A DNA stretch of 64,000 nucleotides from Nocardioides sp. Soil797 (GCA_001429555.1 LMSR01000002.1:1-64000), one strand, 5' to 3'. Shown: positions 33,300 to 45,831, numbered from the stretch's first letter. The notes: generated by a model from the letters alone, not told the origin. A program made the numbers and translations.

Positions 33300-35153
33300 C
33301 TACGCGGACGTCGAACGGCGGCCGCGCATGAGCACCCCACCGCCGACCAGGAGCGCGAGGCTCAACCAGAGCGCAGCCTGCTCGGGGCCACCGGTGTCAG
33401 GAAGCGACGCCGGTGGCGGGGTCGCTGCCTGGTCGCTGTCGTCGATTGGCGGAGCTGGGTCGTCGGAGTCATTGGCGCCGTTGTGCCCCCCGGCCACGAC
33501 CTTGAGGTTCACCTTCTGGGGTGAGGAGGTCATCGAGGCGCTGGTCGCGGTGTAGCGGAACGAGTCGGCGCCGACGTACCCGGGCTCGGGTGTGTAGGTG
33601 AACCCACCGTTGGAGTCGAGCCTGAGACTGCCGTGCCGGGGACCGTCGGCAACTGTCGCTGTCAGACCGTTGATGGCGCGAACAACGGCGTTGAGCCGCA
33701 TCGTCGCGGCGGTCCCTCTCTCAGCGGTGACCATGTCCGGATCGGTGTCGTTGGCCAGGACGCCGTCGCTCGCCGTGACGCGCAACGCCTCGTCCGCGGT
33801 CGCGTCGTACGCATCACCGCGGGTGACCGGGACGTCGGGCCGCGAGGCGACGGTGATGCTCACGGTGCCGACGGCGGTGAGCCCGTCCGGGTCGGTGACG
33901 GTGTAGGTGAACGAGTCGTCACCGTGGAAGTCGAGGGCCGGCGCGTAGGAGAACGAACCATCGGCATCGAGGACGAGGCTCCCTTCGGTGGCGTCGCCGT
34001 CGATGGTGTAGGCCAGGTCGTCGCCGTCCGGGTCGGAGTCATTGGTCGACACGTCGTCCTGGAGTACGTCGTCCTCGTCGACCGTGAACGTGTCGTCGAC
34101 AGCAGCGGGGGCGCGATTGCCTGCCACGATCTCGATGCGCAGGGTCGCGGTGTCGCACAGGCTCGGGGTGCCGTTGTCACAGACCTGGTATTCCAGCGCG
34201 TCCGAGCCTGCGTAGCCGTCGTTCGGCGCGTAGGTGAACGAGCCGTCGGCGTTCAGGACGACGGTGCCGTTCACGGGAACGAGGACCAGGCTCGCCGTCA
34301 GCGCGTCCCCGTCCGGGTCGGAGTCGTTGGTCAGCACATTGCCGTCGACGGAGTTGCCCGAGGGTGTCGTGGCGGTGTCTTCGACGGCCACCGGAGCATC
34401 GTTGACCGGCACCACCTGCAGGAACAGCATCGCGGTGTCGTCCGCGCCATGACCGTCGGTGATCGAGTAGGTCACGCTGTCGGGGCCGTGGAAGTTGGCA
34501 TTCGGGGTGTAGGTGAAGGAGCCGTCGGCGTTGAGCACGATGGTGCCGTTCACGGGAGCGAGGACCAGGCTCGCCGTCAGCGCGTCCCCGTCCGGGTCGG
34601 ATTCGTTGGTCAGCACGTTGCCGGTCATCGGGATGTCTTCGTCGCCGGTGACGTGGTCGTCGACCGCGACCGGTGGCGCGTTGGAGGCGCTGACGGTGAT
34701 CGTCACTGTCGCGGTGGGGTGCTCGTCGTACGGCCGCCCGGTTCCGTCGTCGAGGAGGTAGATGAAGGTGTCCACACCGGTGAAGTCGGGGTTCGGGGTG
34801 TAGTTGAAGGTGCCGTTGGCATTGAGCACCATCGTCCCGTGCACCGGCGCGACCTTGAGGGCTGCCGCGAAGGGGTCGCCCTCCGGGTCCGAGTCGTTGG
34901 CCACCACGTTGCCGTTGACCGGGGTGTTCTCGGCAGTGACGAAGGAGTCGTCGTTCGCGATGGGCGGAAGATTGTCCGGAGCAGCTCCAGCCGGACCTGC
35001 GAAGAGCACGATCATGGCAGTGGCCAAGGCCGCGGACAGCAGCGAGAACGGCGTACGACGTGGCACGCGGCGCGCGGCTCGACGGCGCCGGCGACTGTGA
35101 TGGTCACGGTGCCGGGCAGGGGCTGGACGTGCGCGCGGCGGCGTGACGGTCAT
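33300..35153 (-). CDS. Sortase-anchored surface protein with tandem Ig/cadherin-like repeats
   Basis: This 617-residue protein has a basic N-terminus and signal (SLLSAALATAMIVLFAGPAGAAP), then five repeats of about 90 residues. Each repeat has the pattern PVA.DD..T..., G.VL.NDSDPDGD.LTA and LNADGSFTYTPN. The end carries LPDTGG, a hydrophobic helix and RGRR, a sortase anchoring signal at about residue 584. Asp-rich DPDGD loops likely bind calcium. The role is probably adhesion or a cell-surface stalk. No sortase gene is in the window. ATG 35153 has GAGGAGC upstream. Confidence 0.88.
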   Translation of the reverse strand: MTVTPPRARPAPARHRDHHSRRRRRAARRVPRRTPFSLLSAALATAMIVLFAGPAGAAPDNLPPIANDDSFVTAENTPVNGNVVANDSDPEGDPFAAALKVAPVHGTMVLNANGTFNYTPNPDFTGVDTFIYLLDDGTGRPYDEHPTATVTITVSASNAPPVAVDDHVTGDEDIPMTGNVLTNESDPDGDALTASLVLAPVNGTIVLNADGSFTYTPNANFHGPDSVTYSITDGHGADDTAMLFLQVVPVNDAPVAVEDTATTPSGNSVDGNVLTNDSDPDGDALTASLVLVPVNGTVVLNADGSFTYAPNDGYAGSDALEYQVCDNGTPSLCDTATLRIEIVAGNRAPAAVDDTFTVDEDDVLQDDVSTNDSDPDGDDLAYTIDGDATEGSLVLDADGSFSYAPALDFHGDDSFTYTVTDPDGLTAVGTVSITVASRPDVPVTRGDAYDATADEALRVTASDGVLANDTDPDMVTAERGTAATMRLNAVVRAINGLTATVADGPRHGSLRLDSNGGFTYTPEPGYVGADSFRYTATSASMTSSPQKVNLKVVAGGHNGANDSDDPAPPIDDSDQAATPPPASLPDTGGPEQAALWLSLALLVGGGVLMRGRRSTSA

Positions 35154-35256
35154 GAGTGCTCCTCGAGTGCAATCCCTCGTCACGCTAGCGGCCGCGTCGG
35201 CCGCTGTCCCGACATTTGCAAAACCCAAGGGTTGTTGCTGACCGTTCATTTGAGCA

Positions 35257-35320
35257 GGAAGTTCACTTCATGCCCGAGGTTTCCCCGCATGATCGAGGGC
35301 CCGAGCCCGTGAACTTCCTT
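35257..35320. repeat. Inverted repeat in the gene-free stretch before tRNA-Ala
   Basis: Arms AGGAAGTTCAC (35257-35267) and GTGAACTTCCT (35310-35320) are perfect and enclose 42 bases. It lies upstream of the surface protein gene and downstream of tRNA-Ala. Its role is unknown. Confidence 0.6.
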
Positions 35321-35350
35321 CCGCCACGAACATCTCGACCCAAACTGAAG

Positions 35351-35376
35351 GACACCGCGGGCTGACCTGCGGTGTC
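35351..35376. terminator. Hairpin after tRNA-Ala
   Basis: Stem GACACCGCGGG / CCTGCGGTGTC (one G-T pair) with loop CTGA, 27 bases beyond the 3' end of the minus-strand tRNA-Ala gene. Confidence 0.65.
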
Positions 35377-35402
35377 TCGACAAGCTCGACAATCGAGCTG
35401 AG

Positions 35403-35475
35403 TGGAGCCTAGGGGACTCGAACCCCTAACCCCCTGCTTGCAAAGCAGGTGCGCTACCAATTGCGCCAAGGCCCC
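35403..35475 (-). tRNA. tRNA-Ala (anticodon TGC)
   Basis: On the minus strand the acceptor GGGGCCT pairs with AGGCTCC (with a G-T pair). The anticodon stem-loop is CCTGC-TTTGCAA-GCAGG with anticodon TGC, and the T-arm is AGGGGTTCGAGTCCCCT. The 73 bases have a discriminator A. CCA is not encoded. Confidence 0.96.
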
Positions 35476-35528
35476 TGGCCTCGAGGAGATCGCGGGCGAC
35501 CGCCTCGACCACCGATGGTGGAGCGGGT

Positions 35529-35654
35529 TCAGGACTTCTTGACGGTGTCCGTCGCGGAGGCCCAGAGAGCCTGCTCGTTCTTGGACTCGTCGAGCTTCTT
35601 CTTCGCGAAGATGGCGCCGCCGGCGGCGAGCGCGAGGAGGATGAGCTTCTTCAT
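35529..35654 (-). CDS. DLW-39 family small protein
   Basis: This 41-residue protein starts [23 protein letters not shown] (a short membrane helix and basic stretch) and ends [15 protein letters not shown], with LW near the end as in the DLW-39 family. Such proteins are found near the origin of many actinobacteria. The ATG at 35654 has AAGGGGAACG upstream. It lies between tRNA-Ile and tRNA-Ala and is easily missed because of its length. No function is known. Confidence 0.82.
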   Translation of the reverse strand: MKKLILLALAAGGAIFAKKKLDESKNEQALWASATDTVKKS

Positions 35655-35687
35655 GGTCGTTCCCCTTCGATGTACGGCGGGTGGTGA

Positions 35688-35764
35688 TGGTGGGCCTAAG
35701 AGGACTTGAACCTCTGACCTCTTCCTTATCAGGGAAGCGCTCTAACCGTCTGAGCTATAGGCCC
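35688..35764 (-). tRNA. tRNA-Ile (anticodon GAT)
   Basis: On the minus strand the acceptor GGGCCTA pairs with TAGGCCC. The D-arm has GCTCAGACGGTTAGAGC, the anticodon stem-loop is CTTCC-CTGATAA-GGAAG with anticodon GAT, and the T-arm is CAGAGGTTCAAGTCCTCT. The discriminator A at 35691 is followed by CCA (35690-35688), so the 3' end appears encoded. Confidence 0.96.
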
Positions 35765-35911
35765 GTGCTGCTTCGGTCGACCACGGTCAACCGACGAGGA
35801 AGATTACCCCAGCGGTGCGGCTGCGGACAAAACGGGGTGGGTGGTGGTTTCGAGACGGCTCGTTCCTCGCGTCCTCGAACACCGCGGGGCAGTCCGTCGT
35901 ACGCCGTGTGG

Positions 35912-36426
35912 TCAGCCCTCGTCCTCGGCGAGCGTGACCTCGATGCCACCCAACAGCGCGGCGGCCATGTTGTAGAGGAACGCGCCCAGGGTGGCCATCG
36001 CGGTGAGGAGTACGACGTCGATCACCGCCACCAGCATGGTGAAGCCGAGCACCCGTGACATGCCGAGATAGCTGGTCACGTCGAAGCTGCTCTCGGACTC
36101 GCTGGTGCCGACCACGGTCTCGACCATCTGGTTGACCGAGTCCCAGACGCCGGCCATGCCGAGCACGCCCCACACAATCGTCACGGCAACCACCGTGACG
36201 ATCCCGAAGGCCACCGAGAGCAGGAACGACGTCTTCATCACCGACCACGGGTCGACCCTGGTCAGCCGTAGCCGAGCCCGCCGCGGACGGCGTCCGCCGG
36301 AGGTCTTGGCTGCCTGGTCGGCTGCCTTGGGGGACTCCGGGTTGGCGCTGGCGTTCATCTCGTTCTTCGCAGACGAGATGGCCGTGGAGATGCGCGTACC
36401 CAGCGTGGTCTTGGAGGTCTCAGCCA

Positions 36427-36427
<1 letters not shown>
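35912..36427 (-). CDS. DUF3566 domain membrane protein
   Basis: This 171-residue protein has a cytoplasmic Ala/Lys-rich start, a basic RRPRRARLRLTRVDPWSVMKTSFL motif and two helices (about 68-92 and 126-155). This is the classic DUF3566 layout. Its gene follows gyrA in nearly all actinobacteria, and here ATG overlaps the gyrA stop by one base (TGATG). The function is unknown. The order gyrB-gyrA-DUF3566-tRNA-Ile-tRNA-Ala is strongly conserved. Confidence 0.92.
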
Positions 36428-39195
<2,768 letters not shown>

Positions 39196-39249
39196 GTCTC
39201 TTCGTCTCTCTGGTCGGTTCTACTCAAATATCTGAAATCTCTTAGACTT

Positions 39250-41436
39250 CTAGATATCGAGGAATCGGACGTCTTTTGCGTTGCGCTGGATGAAGGAACG
39301 ACGCTGCTCGACGTCCTCACCCATCAGGATCGAGAAGATCTCGTCGGCCTGGGCCGCGTCGTCGAGCGTCACCTGCAGCATCAGCCGCTGGTCGGGGTCC
39401 ATCGTGGTCTCCCACAGCTCGTCGGCGTTCATCTCACCGAGACCCTTGTAGCGCTGCACCGGGTTCTCCTTGGGAAGCTTCTTGCCGGCCGCGAGCCCGT
39501 CCTTCATGAGGGCGTCACGCTCGGCGTCGGAGTAGACGAACTCGTGCTCGGCGGGCTTGTTCCAGCGCAGCCGGTAGAGCGGCGGCTGGGCCATGTAGAC
39601 GTAGCCGTGCTCGATCAGCGGCTTCATGAAGCGAAACAGCAGGGTCAGCAGCAGCGTGTTGATGTGGTGACCGTCGACGTCGGCGTCGGCCATCAGCACG
39701 ATCTTGTGGTAGCGCAGCTTCTCGAGGTTGAACTCCTCGTGGATGCCGGTGCCGAGCGCGGAGATGATCGCCTGGACCTCGGTGTTGGCCAGCACCTTGT
39801 CGATGCGCGCCTTCTCGACGTTGAGGATCTTTCCGCGGATCGGCAGGATCGCCTGGATGCGCGGGTCGCGGCCCTGCTTGGCCGAGCCGCCGGCGGAGTC
39901 ACCCTCGACGATGAAGACCTCACACTCCGCGGGGTTGGTCGACTGGCAGTCGGCCAGCTTGCCGGGCAGACCACCGCCGCCGAGCAACCCCTTGCGACCG
40001 CGCGCCAGGTCGCGGGCCTTGCGGGCCGCGATGCGGGCGGACGCGGCAGCCTGCGCCTTGCGGATGATGTCGCGGCCCTCGGCCGGGTTCTGCTCGAGCC
40101 AGGCACCGAGCTCGTCGTTGACGGTGCGCTGGACGAAGCCCTTGGCCTCGGTGTTGCCGAGCTTGGTCTTGGTCTGGCCCTCGAACTGAGGCTCGCCGAG
40201 CTTGATAGAGATGATCGCGGTCAGGCCCTCGCGGATGTCGTCACCCGAGACCCGGTCCTCGCGCTTCTTGATCAGGCCCCACTCCTCACCCCAGTGGTTG
40301 ACCAGCGAGGTGAGCGCCGAGCGGAAGCCCTCCTCGTGGGTACCGCCCTCGTGGGTGTTGATCGCGTTGGCGAAGGTGTGCACCGACTCGGTGTACGTCG
40401 TGTTCCACTGCATCGCGAGCTCGAGCGACATGTGGTTGGTCGCGTTCTCCGGGCTCTCGGCCTCGAACGCGATGACCGTCGGGTTGGCCTTGTCCTTGCG
40501 CCGGTTGAGGTGTTCGACGTAGTCGATCAGGCCGCGGTCGTACTTGAAGACCTGCTCGATGCCGCCGGACGCGCCGGGCTTGATCGAGTCGGATCCGGAC
40601 TGGTCGACGTCGTTGCTGACGGTGTCGTCGGCGACCGCGTCGGCCACGTCCTCCGCGGAGGGCCGCTCGTCGCGCACCACGATCTCGAGACCCTTGTTGA
40701 GGAAGGCCATCTCGCGGATCCGGTGGGTGATCGTCTCGAGGGAGTACTGAGTGGTCTCGAAGATGTCCTCGGAGGCGTAGTAGGTGACCGTCGTGCCGGT
40801 GCCCTCGCCCTCTTCCATCTCGCGCACCTCGTGCAGGTCGGCATCGGGGACGCCGAGCTGGAAGGTCTGCTCCCACAGACGACCGCGGTTCCTCACGTGG
40901 AGGATCAGCCGTGAGGACAACGCGTTCACCACGGAGACACCGACACCGTGCAGGCCGCCGGACACCTTGTAGCCGCCGCCGCCGAACTTTCCGCCCGCGT
41001 GGAGCATGGTCAGCGCCATGGTCGCCGCCGGAAGTTCCTGGCCGGGCGCGGTGTCGGTGGGGATGCCGCGACCGTCGTCCTCGACCCGGATGCCGCCGTC
41101 GGCCTGAAGGGTGAGCACGATGCGCGTGCAGTAGCCGGCCAGCGACTCGTCGACCGCGTTGTCGACGATCTCCCAGATCAGGTGGTGCAGGCCGCGCTCA
41201 CCGGTGGAACCGATGTACATGCCGGGGCGCTTGCGCACCGCCTCGAGGCCCTCGAGCACGGTGATCGCGGAGGCGTCGTACGCCGTGCCCTCGTCGGGCG
41301 CGGTGTTGACGATGTCGTGGGAGACACCGGAGCCGGGCGTGCTGGAGCCCTGGGCGGTGCCCGACGACGTGGTGTCCTCTGACGTGGGGGAGGGCGAAGC
41401 CTCGCTGGTCTCGGTGACCTCGTCGTTGTCCGGCAC
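39250..41436 (-). CDS. gyrB: DNA gyrase subunit B
   Basis: This 728-residue ATPase subunit has a GHKL fold with [16 protein letters not shown] and [15 protein letters not shown], a transducer domain and a TOPRIM domain with EGDSAGGSA and DADVDGHH. The first 55 residues form an acidic Ser/Thr-rich extension not found in short GyrB proteins. An insertion around residue 265-290 ([22 protein letters not shown]) is also acidic. The gene is the head of the gyrB-gyrA-DUF3566 unit. Confidence 0.98.
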   Translation of the reverse strand: MPDNDEVTETSEASPSPTSEDTTSSGTAQGSSTPGSGVSHDIVNTAPDEGTAYDASAITVLEGLEAVRKRPGMYIGSTGERGLHHLIWEIVDNAVDESLAGYCTRIVLTLQADGGIRVEDDGRGIPTDTAPGQELPAATMALTMLHAGGKFGGGGYKVSGGLHGVGVSVVNALSSRLILHVRNRGRLWEQTFQLGVPDADLHEVREMEEGEGTGTTVTYYASEDIFETTQYSLETITHRIREMAFLNKGLEIVVRDERPSAEDVADAVADDTVSNDVDQSGSDSIKPGASGGIEQVFKYDRGLIDYVEHLNRRKDKANPTVIAFEAESPENATNHMSLELAMQWNTTYTESVHTFANAINTHEGGTHEEGFRSALTSLVNHWGEEWGLIKKREDRVSGDDIREGLTAIISIKLGEPQFEGQTKTKLGNTEAKGFVQRTVNDELGAWLEQNPAEGRDIIRKAQAAASARIAARKARDLARGRKGLLGGGGLPGKLADCQSTNPAECEVFIVEGDSAGGSAKQGRDPRIQAILPIRGKILNVEKARIDKVLANTEVQAIISALGTGIHEEFNLEKLRYHKIVLMADADVDGHHINTLLLTLLFRFMKPLIEHGYVYMAQPPLYRLRWNKPAEHEFVYSDAERDALMKDGLAAGKKLPKENPVQRYKGLGEMNADELWETTMDPDQRLMLQVTLDDAAQADEIFSILMGEDVEQRRSFIQRNAKDVRFLDI

Positions 41437-41547
41437 GCGCTACCTCTTCTTTTCGTCTCCGACATGCAGAAGGTCGCTGCTTCTGGAGCGCGCGACCCGC
41501 CTGCCATGTTACCCGCCAGAAGCCCGGATTCCACGCCCTGCGGCCCA

Positions 41548-41582
41548 GAAATGGGGGATCTGTGGATTAAGTTGCCCATTTC
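41548..41582. other. Hairpin with a DnaA-box-like sequence upstream of gyrB
   Basis: Arms GAAATGGG (41548-41555) and CCCATTTC (41575-41582) enclose TGTGGATTA (41561-41569), which is TAATCCACA on the other strand, one mismatch from the TTATCCACA box. It lies in the 348-base gap 41437-41784, which also carries repeat family B copy 4; nothing else was recognised. Confidence 0.4.
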
Positions 41583-41693
41583 CCGGCTCTGCAGGGCCTC
41601 TCGGACGTCCTGCGAGGGGGTCGGACGGGTCCCCATACGTCCGACGGGGTCCCAGATCGGCAGAATCGGCGTCGGCCGCGGCCGTCGTACGTC

Positions 41694-41767
41694 GGCACTT
41701 GTGCGGTGCTGTTGACGGAAATCCGCGTCACAGCACGTGTTCAGCGACCGTAACCCCGCGTTACTCG
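41694..41767. repeat. Palindromic repeat family B, copy 4
   Basis: This 74-base copy has the same orientation as copy 1 (GGCACTTGTGCGGTGCTGT ... CCCCGCGTTACTCG). The central stem GTGCTGT(T)GACGG / CCGCGTCACAGCAC is nearly complete. It lies 18 bases after the dciA stop and before gyrB. Confidence 0.85.
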
Positions 41768-41784
41768 TGGTGGTGGGGGAGAGG

Positions 41785-42462
41785 TCAGCCGTAGGTGTCG
41801 CGTGGCCCGCGGCCGTCCCGAACCCCGAGGCGGCCCTTCTTCCACGACGGCAGGTTGGGTCCCTCCACCTCGATCACCAGCACCGAGCCGTGGCCGAGCT
41901 CCTCGTTGAGTCGCCGGACCAGGTTGGGGGCGAGGAGGCGTAGCTGGGTGGCCCAGGCGGTCGAGTCGGTGCGCACCGTGAGCCGCCCGTCGGCGTACGA
42001 CGTGGGCGTGCAGTGCTGGGCGATCTCCTCGCCCACGATGCTCGACCAGCGGCCGAAAACGCCGTGCACCTTCAGGTCCAGCGCCCAACCGTGGTCGGAG
42101 ACGAGGCGACCCAGGGTGGTGTCGAGAGTCTGCGGGTCGCGTTCGTCGGGGTGAGCGCCGGAGGTCTTGAGCCGTTGGCCGCGGGGCAGTCCGGTCAACG
42201 GGTCTCGGCGGCGCTTCTTGTACACCTTGCGCGCCGGGGAGACCGCGGATCCCGCGATCGACCTGGCGATGGAGCGGGCCAGGTCGAGGCCGCTGTCGTC
42301 GTGGGCTTCGTCAACCCAGAAGTCGGACTCGGGCGTCGGTGTCTCGGGCCCGGAGGACTCGTCGGCGAGGAGATCCTCGCGCGCGCTGTCGGACGGGCTC
42401 TCGGTCGTCGGCTCCAGGATGCCGGGCAGCGGCATCTCCGGCTCACCCTCGCGTGGTTTCAC
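41785..42462 (-). CDS. dciA: DciA family protein (DUF721), replicative helicase loader candidate
   Basis: This 225-residue protein has the DUF721 domain in its C-terminal half (LGRLVSDHGWALDLKVHGVFGRWSSIVGEEIAQHCTPTSYADGRLTVRTDSTAWATQLRLLAPNLVRRLNEELG). DciA loads or activates the DnaB helicase in bacteria that lack DnaC or DnaI. The N-terminal half is acidic and probably disordered, as usual in actinobacteria. The GTG start overlaps the recF stop by 4 bases. Confidence 0.9.
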   Translation of the reverse strand: MKPREGEPEMPLPGILEPTTESPSDSAREDLLADESSGPETPTPESDFWVDEAHDDSGLDLARSIARSIAGSAVSPARKVYKKRRRDPLTGLPRGQRLKTSGAHPDERDPQTLDTTLGRLVSDHGWALDLKVHGVFGRWSSIVGEEIAQHCTPTSYADGRLTVRTDSTAWATQLRLLAPNLVRRLNEELGHGSVLVIEVEGPNLPSWKKGRLGVRDGRGPRDTYG

Positions 42463-43622
42463 GGGGAACCATCCTGCTCGCGCGTGACGGTTCCGTCGGC
42501 GACCCGGAACCGGACGCCGGCCAGCGAGGACGGCACGTCCTCGGGCACAGCCGCGGTCACCAGCACCTGCTCGGCGCCGGAGACCAGCTCCGCCAGCTGC
42601 TGGCGCCGCTGGGAGTCGAGCTCCGCGAAGACGTCGTCGAGGATCAGGATCGGGTCGTCGCCATCGCTGCGCAACAGGTCGTACGACGCCAGCTTGAGCG
42701 CCAGCGCGAACGACCAGGACTCACCGTGGGACGCATACCCCTTCACCGGGAGCCGGGCGTCGGCCGAGCCCAGGCTGAGCACCAGCTCGTCCCGGTGTGG
42801 GCCGACCAGCGAGATGCCCCGATCGAGCTCGTCCTTGCGGCGTCGTTCGATCTCGGCGAGCAGCGCCGCCTCGACCGCGGAGTGCTCGACGATCGAGTCC
42901 GACAGGTCGAAGGACGGCTTGTAGGAGAGGTCAGCGTCGTCGCGGGAGGCACCGCGGGCCACCGTCTCGTAGGCCTTTCCGAGGTAGGGCCGCAGCTCGT
43001 CGACCAGCCGGATCCTCTCGACCAGCAGCTCGGCACCGAGGCGGGCCAGGTGTTCGTTCCACACCACCAATGTGTCCAGGGCACCCTCGAGCGACGACGA
43101 ACCGCGGCGGGCGTTGCCGGCCGTCTTCAACAGCGTGTTGCGTTGCCGGAGCACTCTGTCGTAGTCGGCCTTGAGCCCGGCCAACCGCGGAGTGCGCAGC
43201 ATCATCAGGTCGTCGAGGAACTTTCGCCGGTCGGAGGGGTCCCCCTTGACCAGGGTGAGGTCCTCGGGGGAGAAGACCACGGTGCGGACCAGGCCGACGA
43301 TCTCGCGGGCCCGGGGCAGGGGCGAGCGGTTGACCCGGGCCTGGTTGGCCTTGCCCGGGTTCAGCTGCACCTCGAGTGTCGCCGTACGCCCGTCACGGAC
43401 GACGGCCGCGCGCACGATCGCGCGCTCGGCTCCCGCCCGGATCATCGGGGCGTCGCTGGCCACCCGGTGCGAGGAGAGCCGGGAGAGGTAGTCGATCGCC
43501 TCGACCAGGTTGGTCTTGCCCTGCCCGTTGCGTCCGACGAATGCGCAGACACCCGGCTCGAGGGCGACGTCGATGTCGGCGTACGAACGGAAGTTGTGCA
43601 GGGTCAGGTGGGCGACGTGCAA
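42459..43622 (-). CDS. recF: DNA replication/repair protein RecF
   Basis: This 387-residue SMC-like ATPase helps load RecA at gaps. The start region HVAHLTLHNFRSYADIDVALEPG is the family standard; Walker A is GRNGQGKTN and the Walker B/D-loop is ILILDDVFAELD. No ATG or GTG is in frame before the conserved start, so TTG 43622 is chosen, 7 bases after the gnd stop. The longer upstream frame runs through gnd. The end overlaps the dciA start by 4 bases. Confidence 0.95.
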   Translation of the reverse strand: MHVAHLTLHNFRSYADIDVALEPGVCAFVGRNGQGKTNLVEAIDYLSRLSSHRVASDAPMIRAGAERAIVRAAVVRDGRTATLEVQLNPGKANQARVNRSPLPRAREIVGLVRTVVFSPEDLTLVKGDPSDRRKFLDDLMMLRTPRLAGLKADYDRVLRQRNTLLKTAGNARRGSSSLEGALDTLVVWNEHLARLGAELLVERIRLVDELRPYLGKAYETVARGASRDDADLSYKPSFDLSDSIVEHSAVEAALLAEIERRRKDELDRGISLVGPHRDELVLSLGSADARLPVKGYASHGESWSFALALKLASYDLLRSDGDDPILILDDVFAELDSQRRQQLAELVSGAEQVLVTAAVPEDVPSSLAGVRFRVADGTVTREQDGSP

Positions 43623-43629
43623 CGGGGCA

Positions 43630-44619
43630 CTAGCTCTTCGTGGGCGGCGACTGCTCGCCGGAGCCGGACTCCTTGGCGGCGCCGGACTGGGCCGGCCCCG
43701 ACTGCCCAGCACCAGTCTGGCCGGACGCGTCGCCACCCTTGGGGGCCTCGGTCTTCATCGCATGGCCCCCGAACTGGTTGCGCATCGCGGCGACGGCCTT
43801 CATCGCGGGGGAGTCGTCCTGACGGGAGACGAAGCGGGCATAGAGCGCGGCAGTGATAGCCGGGGTGGCCACGGCGTTCTCGATGCCGGCCTCGACGGTC
43901 CACCGACCCTCACCGGAGTCGTCGGCATAGCCGGCAATGCTCGCCAGACCGGGCTCCTCGTCGAGGGCTGCGACCAGCAGGTCGAGCAGCCAGGAACGGA
44001 TCACGGTGCCTTCGCGCCAGGAGCGGAAGACCTCGGTCACGTTGTCGGTCAGCTCGACCTTCTCGAGCAGCTCCCATCCCTCGGCATAGGCCTGCATGAT
44101 CGCGTACTCGATGCCGTTGTGGACCATCTTGGAGAAGTGGCCGGCACCGACCTTGCCGGCGTGCACCGAGCCGAACTCCCCCTCGGGCTTCAACGCGTCG
44201 AAGGCCGGCTGCACCTTGGCGACGTCGTCCTCGGAGCCGCCGTACATCAGGGCGTAGCCGTTCTCGAGCCCCCAGACACCACCCGAGACGCCACAGTCGA
44301 CGTAGCCGACCCCCTTCTTCGCCAGGAGCTCGGCGTGGGCCAGGTCGTCGGTCCACCGGGAGTTCCCGCCGTCGACGACCACGTCGCCCTCACCGAGCAG
44401 CTCGCCCAGCGCACTCACGGTCTCGCGGGTCGGGTCACCGGACGGCACCATCACCCACACGACCTTGGGAGTGGGGAGCTTCTCGACCAACTCCTCGAGG
44501 GAGGAGACATCGCTGACGTCAGGGTTGCGGTCGAAGCCGACCACGGTGTGTCCGGCGTTGCGCAACCGCTCGCGCATGTTGCCACCCATCTTGCCGAGTC
44601 CGATGAGTCCGATGTCCAT
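43630..44619 (-). CDS. gnd: 6-phosphogluconate dehydrogenase (decarboxylating)
   Basis: This 329-residue enzyme of the short NAD-type family forms ribulose 5-phosphate. NAD-binding GLIGLGKMGGNM is at the start, VDCGVSGG and GAGHFSKMVHNGIEYAIMQAYAEG hold the catalytic lysine and substrate residues. The last 35 residues are Ser/Gly/Gln-rich and not part of the fold. Its position between dnaN and recF is common in actinobacteria (also seen in Streptomyces) though unrelated to replication. ATG 44619 has GAGGAG upstream. Confidence 0.95.
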   Translation of the reverse strand: MDIGLIGLGKMGGNMRERLRNAGHTVVGFDRNPDVSDVSSLEELVEKLPTPKVVWVMVPSGDPTRETVSALGELLGEGDVVVDGGNSRWTDDLAHAELLAKKGVGYVDCGVSGGVWGLENGYALMYGGSEDDVAKVQPAFDALKPEGEFGSVHAGKVGAGHFSKMVHNGIEYAIMQAYAEGWELLEKVELTDNVTEVFRSWREGTVIRSWLLDLLVAALDEEPGLASIAGYADDSGEGRWTVEAGIENAVATPAITAALYARFVSRQDDSPAMKAVAAMRNQFGGHAMKTEAPKGGDASGQTGAGQSGPAQSGAAKESGSGEQSPPTKS

Positions 44620-44685
44620 GTCTTCTCCTCAGTACGGTCGATGGTGCCGGCGCGAAACGGCTTCAGTCTGCCCCTCGCGGCGGCC

Positions 44686-45831
44686 TCAGGAAAGCAGCCG
44701 GCGCGGCATCAGGAGGTAGCGGAAGCCGCTGGCGCCTCCGGCCACTCCGTCACCCGAGGTGCCACTCATCACCACGGGCTTGGAGGCCTGGGTGAAGGCG
44801 AGCTGGACGACCGGCTCCTCGATGGCGGTGAGACCGTCGAGCAGGAACTGGGGGTTGAACCCGGTGGTCAGGCCCTCACCCTCGATCGTCGCCTCGATGG
44901 ACTCGCTGGCCTGGGCCTCGTCACCCGAGCCGGCATCGAGGGTGACCACGCCCTCACTGAACGCGAGTTGCACGGCGGTGTTGCGCTCCGCGACCAGCGC
45001 CACGCGCTTGACCGACTCGACCAACGCGGCCTTGTCGACCGTCGCGGTGGTCAGGTTCTCGTTGGGGAACAGGCTGCGGACCTTGGGGAACTCGCCGTCG
45101 AGCAGGCGCGTCGTCGTACGACGTACGCCGCCGGGGGCCGCTCCTTCGAAGCCGATGATGCCGTCACCGGAACCGCTGGCGGCCAGGGCGATGGTGACCT
45201 CGCTGCCCGAGGTGAGCGACTTGGCGGTGTCGGCCAGCACCTTGGCCGGGACCAGGGCCGCCACGGTCTCGTCGGGGGTGCGCGGATCCCAACCGAGCTC
45301 GCGGTGGGACAACCGGAAGCGGTCGGTGGCCAGCAGCGAGATGCTCGAGCCGTCGATCTCGATGCGTACGCCGGTCAGCACCGGCAACATGTCGTCGCGG
45401 CCGGCGGCGGTGACTGCCTGGGCGACGGCGTGGGCGAACACGTCGCTCTGCACGGTGCCGGTGGCGGCCGGCATGTCGGGCAGCGCCGGGTAGTCGGCGA
45501 CAGGCATGGTCTGAAGGCTGAAGCGGGCCGAGCCACAGGTCAGTGAGACCCGGGCTCCGTCGATGGTCATCTCCACGGGCTTGTTCGGAAGGCTGCGGCA
45601 GATGTCGGCCAGGAGCCGGCCACTGACCAGGGCGGTGCCCTCGTCGGCGACGTCGGCCTGCAGGGTGGCCCGCGCCGAGGTCTCGTAGTCGAAGGTGGAG
45701 AGCACCAGGCCCTCTTGACCAGCCTCGATCAGGAGGCCGGCGAGGACGGGGACGCTGGGCCGGACCGGGAGGCTGCGGGCAGCCCAGGCGACGGCATCGG
45801 CGAGAGCATCGCGCTCGACGCGGAACTTCAC
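44686..45831 (-). CDS. dnaN: DNA polymerase III beta subunit (sliding clamp)
   Basis: This 381-residue clamp has three similar domains. It starts MKFRVERDALADAVAWAARSLP.RP..PVLAGLL and ends RYLLMPRRL, the usual C-terminal motif close to the protein-binding cleft. Dimers encircle DNA and tether polymerase. It is separated from dnaA by 401 bases that hold DnaA boxes, as in other actinobacteria with the origin between the two genes. Confidence 0.97.
   Translation of the reverse strand: MKFRVERDALADAVAWAARSLPVRPSVPVLAGLLIEAGQEGLVLSTFDYETSARATLQADVADEGTALVSGRLLADICRSLPNKPVEMTIDGARVSLTCGSARFSLQTMPVADYPALPDMPAATGTVQSDVFAHAVAQAVTAAGRDDMLPVLTGVRIEIDGSSISLLATDRFRLSHRELGWDPRTPDETVAALVPAKVLADTAKSLTSGSEVTIALAASGSGDGIIGFEGAAPGGVRRTTTRLLDGEFPKVRSLFPNENLTTATVDKAALVESVKRVALVAERNTAVQLAFSEGVVTLDAGSGDEAQASESIEATIEGEGLTTGFNPQFLLDGLTAIEEPVVQLAFTQASKPVVMSGTSGDGVAGGASGFRYLLMPRRLLS

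Noticed and set aside
42456..42469. A parS-like GTTTCACGGGGAAC at the recF-dciA junction
   Set aside because: Two mismatches, both in the second half of the core, usually abolish ParB binding. The bases are explained by coding needs (recF end and dciA start).
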